This document shows positions 59,279 through 64,000 of a DNA stretch of 64,000 bases, in pieces. This DNA comes from Mycolicibacterium wolinskyi (GTDB taxonomy: Bacteria; Actinomycetota; Actinomycetes; Mycobacteriales; Mycobacteriaceae), in NCBI RefSeq assembly GCF_002101965.1, contig NZ_LQQA01000012.1:62001-126000 (forward strand). The letters are read 5' to 3'. Position 1 is the stretch's first letter; every line of letters starts with the position of its first letter. A program made the position numbers and the translations under genes. The notes beneath the pieces were generated by a model that was given only the letters and a program-made list of their open reading frames with translations, was not told the DNA's origin and searched no databases.

Positions 59279-60262
59279 ATGACTAGCAGCGTAGCCGCTT
59301 GGGATGAATCTGGGCCTGCAGAACCCGCAGTCGATTGGCGACGTTTAGGCAAGGTCTATCTATTCGGAAATGGCAAAGGAGGGGTCGGCAAGACGACGTG
59401 TTCGACTCACGCGGCAGCACTTGTCGCCTCTGATGGAGCAAGAACTCTCCTGGTCGATCTCAACGGCCAGGGCAACGTGGCGACCATCTTGGGTTTCGCC
59501 AATACCGAAGCCAACGACCACGGCCGGAACTTGTTCAGCGCCATCACCGCCGGAGCACGGCTGACTCCGGTTCGAAATGTCCGGCCCAACCTTGACGTGG
59601 TTCCGGGTGGCCCGTTCGTCAAGCGCATCACGCCCGTGCTGTCAGCCGAGATGGGGAATCCGCACACTGCAAAGCACGTCCTGATGTCGCTTGCGCTGGC
59701 GCTGCAGGAGATCAGCGATTCGTACGGTTTGATCATCATCGACTCACCTCCGGAGAACCAGACACTGCTCCAGCTGGCACTCTGCGCCGCAAGATTTGTG
59801 GTCGTCCCGATGAAAACCGACGCTTTATCGCGAACGGGTTTGCGTGAGCTCGCCGGGGACTTCCGTGCGATGAGAGAACACAACCCATACCTGATCCTGT
59901 TGGGCTGCTTTGTATTCGCCTCAGGGACGAACGCGACAGCGATCCGCAAGAAGACGAAGGAGAATGTTGCGCGGGATCTCGGACAGAAGGCCGGCGAGGT
60001 GATGTTGACCTCGTTCATCCGTCATTCGGAGGCGGTCGGTGAGCAGGTTCCCGAGTACGGGCGCCTGGCTCACGAGTTGGAGAAGGAAATCGTCAATAAC
60101 CCGAAGCATTGGGAACTGAAGAAGGGCACGGCCGCCAACGCGCCGGTGGTGAGCACGACGACTCAGTTGGTGGCAGAAGACTTCGCGAAACTGACAAAGG
60201 AAATACTCACGCGTGGTGCCAAGATGCGCGCCGAGATGATGGAAAAGGGAGTGTGGCCGTGA
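59279..60262 (+). CDS. parA: ParA-type partition ATPase
   Basis: 327 residues. Deviant Walker A GNGKGGVGKTT at 30-40, LLVDLNGQGN as the A-prime motif, and LIIIDSPPENQ as Walker B. It lacks an N-terminal HTH, so it is a short (type Ib-like) ParA. It moves plasmid copies along the nucleoid. The next gene overlaps by 4 nt and should be its partner; the repeats upstream are candidate centromere. Confidence 0.9.
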   Translation: MTSSVAAWDESGPAEPAVDWRRLGKVYLFGNGKGGVGKTTCSTHAAALVASDGARTLLVDLNGQGNVATILGFANTEANDHGRNLFSAITAGARLTPVRNVRPNLDVVPGGPFVKRITPVLSAEMGNPHTAKHVLMSLALALQEISDSYGLIIIDSPPENQTLLQLALCAARFVVVPMKTDALSRTGLRELAGDFRAMREHNPYLILLGCFVFASGTNATAIRKKTKENVARDLGQKAGEVMLTSFIRHSEAVGEQVPEYGRLAHELEKEIVNNPKHWELKKGTAANAPVVSTTTQLVAEDFAKLTKEILTRGAKMRAEMMEKGVWP

Positions 60263-60909
60263 GCAACAACCTGACTCGACAAGAACTGCCGGCAGAGGAT
60301 CTCGGCGACCTCACAGCCCCACCAGTACGCGGCGCCGGCCTGTCCGGTCTCCTCGATGAGACTCCGGCGCCACCGCCCCAGCACGATGTTGATCCAGTAG
60401 ATGCAGCGGAGACATTTGAGCCGGCAGGAACGGCTGAAACGTCCGAGGAGGACGAGGTGGTGACACCGATACGGCCGCTGTCCTCTACACGGGCACCGGC
60501 CCCGCGCAAGCCGGGCCGGCCCCGTACGCGCACCAAGCCAGCTTCGGCGGTGTATGTGACCGCGGGTGTGAAGAAGCGGTTCGAGAAGTATCGGCATGAC
60601 AACAAATCGACCAATTTGCAGGTGGTCTTGGAGGCGATCAGTGCCATGCACAAGGCCGGCAAGCTTGACCAGATCATCCAGGAGTCGCGGTACAGCACGG
60701 CGCCGGTGAACGACCTGTTCCCTGCTGATCCCTCCGCGGTGCGTTATCTGGGTGGTGGGAGTTCGCAGATCTCGTTCAGCCCAACACCGGAGCAGGAGGC
60801 GGTGATCGACCAGATCGGCAAGAAGTTGGGTTTCGATACCCGGTCCACGTGGATTGCGCCTGTCCTCAACGCGTTCCTGCCCGGCAAGAAGGACGCGACC
60901 GCTCATTGA
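60259..60909 (+). CDS. Partner of ParA, small ParB-like DNA-binding protein
   Basis: 216 residues from GTG 60259 (GTGA overlap). N-terminal ~80 residues are disordered and acidic, as in ParA-contacting tails; then RKPGRPRTRTKP, an AT-hook-like basic motif, and VYVTAGVKKRFEKYRHDNKS with TNLQVVLEAISAMHKAGKLD, which could be a ribbon-helix-helix-like domain. No ParB/Srx domain is present. Confidence 0.65.
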   Translation: MSNNLTRQELPAEDLGDLTAPPVRGAGLSGLLDETPAPPPQHDVDPVDAAETFEPAGTAETSEEDEVVTPIRPLSSTRAPAPRKPGRPRTRTKPASAVYVTAGVKKRFEKYRHDNKSTNLQVVLEAISAMHKAGKLDQIIQESRYSTAPVNDLFPADPSAVRYLGGGSSQISFSPTPEQEAVIDQIGKKLGFDTRSTWIAPVLNAFLPGKKDATAH

Positions 60910-61015
60910 GCGATGTGGATCCTGCGGCCTGCAGGCCGCCTCCACCATGCGAGCCAGTCGTTGACGGTCGCAGATCTCACCGGTCGCAGTGATGCGCCGC
61001 CTGGCCGGCGGCGCA

Positions 61016-61351
61016 TCACTTGTCGACGGTCTCCGAGCTGTTGTCAACGGCCAGGGCTTGGCCGAGCAATTCGATGGCGGCGTCCCAGAGTGTGTGCGGG
61101 TTTCGCCGGTAGTAGACGCGGCCCATGCCGTCTTGGCGGGTGATCAGGCCGGCCGCGGTGAGGTCTTTGAGTGGCTGCTGGATAGCGCTTTGCGCGTTAA
61201 ATCCGAGCTCCACGGCGAGGTCGCTGGGGTTAACCAGGCCGTCGCTCTGCGCGATCGCCGCCATGACGGCGAGTCGGTGTTTCTGGCCGAACACCACCCG
61301 GGAGAGCTCTTGAACTCTCTCGGATTGGGCGTACGACGACACGCCTGACAT
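61016..61351 (-). CDS. Winged-helix regulator
   Basis: 111 residues. RLAVMAAIAQSDGLVNPSDL, FNAQSAIQQPLKDLTAAGLI and RQDGMGRVYYRRNPHTLW form an ArsR/MarR-like winged helix with wing. No metal ligands. Divergent from the gene at 61470, with TGTTAC repeats between them. Confidence 0.7.
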   Translation of the reverse strand: MSGVSSYAQSERVQELSRVVFGQKHRLAVMAAIAQSDGLVNPSDLAVELGFNAQSAIQQPLKDLTAAGLITRQDGMGRVYYRRNPHTLWDAAIELLGQALAVDNSSETVDK

Positions 61352-61353
61352 GC

Positions 61354-61440
61354 TATTACAGGATTTCTGTTACAGGTTCCATGTTACTGATATTCTGTTA
61401 CACAGATCGTGTAATGCCTGTTCAGAGCGGTATTACACGC
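61354..61440. promoter_or_regulatory. TGTTAC/TTACAC operator cluster
   Basis: Between divergent genes: TTACAG at about 61356, TGTTACAG, TGTTACTG, a perfect TTACAC-AGATC-GTGTAA (61398-61414) and a further TATTACACG. Regularly repeated half-sites in an AT-rich 118-bp gap; the adjacent winged-helix protein is the probable ligand. Confidence 0.65.
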
Positions 61441-61469
61441 AGTATCGCGACTTTGAACGGAGTGCGCAC

Positions 61470-61724
61470 ATGCCGGACACACCGGACGTCGCCAAGGCGC
61501 CACGTCGCCGGAGGGACTGGCGGCACAACGAGACTCGTGCCAGCGACAAGATTGTGGCCAAACGGGTCACGGCACTCGACCACAAAGCGCTCACCAAGCT
61601 CGCGGAAGCCCAGGGCGTCAAGGTCGCGGTGCTGCTCGAACCGTTCGTCACCGAGCTCATCAAGCAGGCTCACGAGTATTGCGAGAAGAACGGCGTGATT
61701 CTGGAGCCGGCCAACGCGTCCTGA
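61470..61724 (+). CDS. Small basic protein, possible copy-number or plasmid regulator
   Basis: 84 residues from ATG 61470. Basic start (KAPRRRRDWRHNETRASDKI), then VTALDHKALTKLAEAQGVKV and VLLEPFVTELIKQAHEYCEK, compatible with a ribbon-helix-helix fold. It converges on the replication gene. No family recognised. Confidence 0.55.
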   Translation: MPDTPDVAKAPRRRRDWRHNETRASDKIVAKRVTALDHKALTKLAEAQGVKVAVLLEPFVTELIKQAHEYCEKNGVILEPANAS

Positions 61725-61751
61725 GGGCATCAGCCGAGTCAGCCCATTTTT

Positions 61752-63701
61752 CTACGCAGCGAGGATCCGGCCACCCAGCAGGTCGGCGACTATGTCGATG
61801 GCTTCTCGCTCGATATCGATGTTGTCCATAGGTGGGGGACCGGTGCACATCGTGAGATCCAGGTAAGCCCGTTCGGTGTGCTCGTCGAGACCGGCGGAGC
61901 GCGCGGCTCCGGCCAGTGTTTCTTGGGTTCCGATGTGGGATTCGCCGCTACGGGCTTGCTCGCGTTCGTCGAGCCACTTCTTCCAGGCGGACCTTTCGGC
62001 CTGATGGCGTTGCAGGCGAGCAGCGCGGTAGTTGCCCAGTTGATGACTGTTGGCGATCGCGTCGAGCTCGACGGGCCCCCGCACGACGACACCTCGGCCG
62101 GCGCGTTTGAGTAAGCCGGCCACTTCCAGATCGCTCACCATGGCGTCGCCGGTCGCTCTAGGCACCGCGGCCGCCGCGTAGATGTCGGCCTTGTTGGTCA
62201 GCCCGTGGTGGGCGACCAGTTCGTAGATTCGACGCAAGTGGTGGCCCAGGACGATCCAGGCGTCGTGCACCGGCTCGATGCGAATGCGTTCACCGGCCGC
62301 AGCGTCATTTGTCACGCGATTCTGGGTGGTCAGAGCGTACACGTCGGCGTCAGTTCCAAGGTGGTGCCTGACCAGAACTAGTGGCGCACCGGCCCTTTCC
62401 CGAAGGTCTGCCAGGACACGCCAGATGGTGTCTTCGCTCAGCAGCCCCGAGCTTAGTGAGAGAGAGCGGCCGCCGACACCTACCAGCCAGGTGCCTGATC
62501 GTTGGTCTCCGGCCATCACAGCGTAGAAAGCGATGCTCTGCAGAACGGCGTGCACTGTCCACCGATAGCGCTTGCCGACGAATTCACGGTCGGCCCAGGC
62601 GATTGCGTTGGCAAGCCAGTCCCGAAGATCCTTCGGTCCGCGCGGTCCTGGGGTGTATCCCCCCGGTGAGTTCTTAGTCTTGTGCCGCGGGGGAGAGGAC
62701 TTTAAGACGTTGTTGATCAACCAGTCGAATGCTTTGGCGACATCGCGTGTGAGGGCCTGATCGCCGCGGTGGTCGTAGCGGGTGTAGGCGGATCCGAGTC
62801 CTTGTCGCCATGGACCGTTCGGTCCGATCATCTCGCGCAAGGTGGCCAGACTGTGGCCTCGGGCGATGGCGTTGACAACCACGGATTGGCGGGCCTCGTG
62901 GTTGGACTGCCATGTGCGGCGCGCCGGATTGATGGTCCCGTCGGTGGCGTAGGCGACGACGTCGGCTGGCAGTGGGTCGTGGCGGACGTAGGGTGCGCTG
63001 ATTCGTTGGTCGTCGCCGGCGCCCACGGTGTATTCGGCTGCGGCGGTTGCCGGCTGCGTTGCAGGCGTGGAGCGAACGGGTGGATTCAGGGCGCCGAGGA
63101 GCATCAGCAACCGCGGCAGGAGAGTGGGCTCGGATCGGGTGGTGAAGGCCTCGACTGCGGCCTCCAAGGTTCCGTCGAGCTGTCGGTAGCCACCTTCGCG
63201 GCAAGGTGATCCCGGCGGAGTCATGCACCCTGTGTCGGCGTTGGTGTTCGGGGTGATGTCGAGGGTCGGGAGTCGGGCGGCGAGAAGCCGCACCAGGTGG
63301 TTCATTTCGTCAAGTGACGCCGACGTCCCGATGGCCAATGGGCAGATCAAGTGCCGGCCGCCGCTGCTGGATCGGTCGGTGACGACCACGCCGCCGCATT
63401 GGGTGATCCATTCGGCTGCTCTGGCCAGGTCGTCGGCAACGGCCGCGGGGCCGTGCAGTTTGGCATCGAAGTCCAACCAGAGTGTGTGGGTTCGACGACG
63501 TGTGTAGAGGTAGAGCGCGGCAGGCCGGCTCGGAAGTCGCTCGCAGTGCTTGGCGGTGTCGCTGAACTTCCCCGTTTCGGGGTTCCACAGACGCATCCGG
63601 CTGCGCCCGGGCGCAGCAAGGAGTCGCGCCAGCCGTTTCCACACGAGCTCCGGCGGGCAGGTCGCCGGCCTGAGATCGGCTGCGAGGACTGCCGTAGTCA
63701 C
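61752..63701 (-). CDS. Primase-like plasmid replication protein
   Basis: 649 residues. THTLWLDFDAKLHGPAAVAD carries a D-x-D pair and VVVTDRSSSGGRHLICPLAI the S-x-G-x-H pattern of archaeo-eukaryotic-type primases (~67-118). Later parts include REMIGPNGPWRQGLGSAYTR and a C-terminal winged helix (LVAHHGLTNKADIYAAAAVP). It resembles the large Rep proteins of actinobacterial plasmids that prime at the origin. It stands near parA in a replication-maintenance block. Confidence 0.75.
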   Translation of the reverse strand: MTTAVLAADLRPATCPPELVWKRLARLLAAPGRSRMRLWNPETGKFSDTAKHCERLPSRPAALYLYTRRRTHTLWLDFDAKLHGPAAVADDLARAAEWITQCGGVVVTDRSSSGGRHLICPLAIGTSASLDEMNHLVRLLAARLPTLDITPNTNADTGCMTPPGSPCREGGYRQLDGTLEAAVEAFTTRSEPTLLPRLLMLLGALNPPVRSTPATQPATAAAEYTVGAGDDQRISAPYVRHDPLPADVVAYATDGTINPARRTWQSNHEARQSVVVNAIARGHSLATLREMIGPNGPWRQGLGSAYTRYDHRGDQALTRDVAKAFDWLINNVLKSSPPRHKTKNSPGGYTPGPRGPKDLRDWLANAIAWADREFVGKRYRWTVHAVLQSIAFYAVMAGDQRSGTWLVGVGGRSLSLSSGLLSEDTIWRVLADLRERAGAPLVLVRHHLGTDADVYALTTQNRVTNDAAAGERIRIEPVHDAWIVLGHHLRRIYELVAHHGLTNKADIYAAAAVPRATGDAMVSDLEVAGLLKRAGRGVVVRGPVELDAIANSHQLGNYRAARLQRHQAERSAWKKWLDEREQARSGESHIGTQETLAGAARSAGLDEHTERAYLDLTMCTGPPPMDNIDIEREAIDIVADLLGGRILAA

Positions 63702-64000
63702 GGGCTGGTTACGGAAATGGGTTGCAGGCCGGGCCGATTGGGCCGAGCTGCCAGCGCCAGTATTGCAATGGAGTGTCGTTCATTGCGGCTCACAAGGGTG
63801 TCCTTTATCCTGGAGCCAGCCTTTGTGGTCGGCCCCAAAATCGGTGTCAGAGAATTCGGTTGTTACGGGTCGCCTGAACGGAAGTTGGCGCTTCAGTTCA
63901 GGTTTCGGATGTCCCCGCTTCGGCGGGGATTTCTGGCTTTTGACCCTGGGGCGTCTTACGCTGGGTGTCGCGCTCGACGCATTGTGAAGTGATAGGCGTG
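63702..64000. other. Non-coding end of the window with a tetraloop hairpin
   Basis: No supported gene. CCCCGC-TTCG-GCGGGG (63914-63929) is a stable UUCG hairpin followed by ATTTCTGGCTTTT, a probable rightward terminator or a structured leader for a gene beyond the edge. Confidence 0.5.

Noticed and set aside
1..64000. tRNA or rRNA genes
   Set aside because: No cloverleaf with a conserved GGTTCGAAT-type arm or rRNA core sequence was seen by reading.

Overview
The window looks like part of a large, high-GC conjugative plasmid (or integrated plasmid) from an actinomycete, most probably a Mycobacterium or Mycolicibacterium. The evidence is the mycobacterial-style CadI/ArsR and CmtR/P1B-ATPase metal modules, an actinobacterial MobF relaxase with a type IV secretion set, a ParA partition pair, a primase-like replication protein, and probable leaderless mRNAs. 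No rRNA, tRNA or CRISPR array was seen.

Layout. 1-1562: metal/arsenic resistance (MFS transporter, CadI/ArsI, ArsR) around a divergent operator. 1563-5750: a decayed Tn554-type element with three tyrosine-recombinase transposition genes broken by four frameshifts. 6150-20969: conjugation apparatus (VirB6/TrbL-like, VirB4-like, TcpC-like, VirD4-like coupling protein, DUF1173, small membrane and DNA-binding proteins), a frameshifted Imm61-like immunity gene and a double winged-helix protein. 20966-26749: a 1927-residue MobF relaxase-helicase. 26750-28105: candidate oriT, a small basic protein and an HNH nuclease. 28300-43287: about 20 mostly small genes of unknown function plus NrdH-redoxin, a DnaB-N-like protein, a secreted protease remnant, a DUF932 protein and a ParB-like protein, all on the minus strand and pointing back toward the relaxase. 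43845-51467: a 7.6-kb tyrosine-recombinase transposon carrying a CmtR-type sensor, a P1B metal ATPase, a methyltransferase-like membrane protein and a cyclase fragment; it splits a nuclease gene and is flanked by GTGCG repeats. 51914-57689: a helix-turn-helix led operon of unknown function. 57690-59278: a 1.6-kb non-coding region with short repeats. 59279-63701: ParA, its partner, regulators and the replication protein.

Main result. Each transcription unit of the 28.3-43.3 kb block is preceded by a ~180-230-nt imperfect palindrome. Eleven were found: eight related in sequence (A-H) and three unrelated in sequence (I-K). All have the same build: an apical hairpin (usually with a 22-nt loop containing GAGCG-n-AGCGAGC), a stem holding a -35 box (TTGACA-like), and a stem interrupted by a small bubble exactly at a -10 box (TAGGCT/TACGCT-like). 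The -35/-10 pair reads on the plus strand, away from the gene, in ordinary duplex DNA. When the plus strand folds on itself, the right arm becomes the non-template strand and the left arm the template, so transcription would run into the gene with a short leader. This is the logic of the single-strand promoter Frpo in the leading region of plasmid F. It predicts that the 28-43 kb block is the leading region, that the plus strand is the transferred strand, and that nic lies left of about 28.3 kb. Compensatory changes in three separate helices support the fold. I infer that the block is an array of genes expressed immediately on entry into a recipient, a likely source of unknown anti-defence proteins. 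This interpretation is inference; the palindromes, boxes, spacing and covariation are visible in the sequence.
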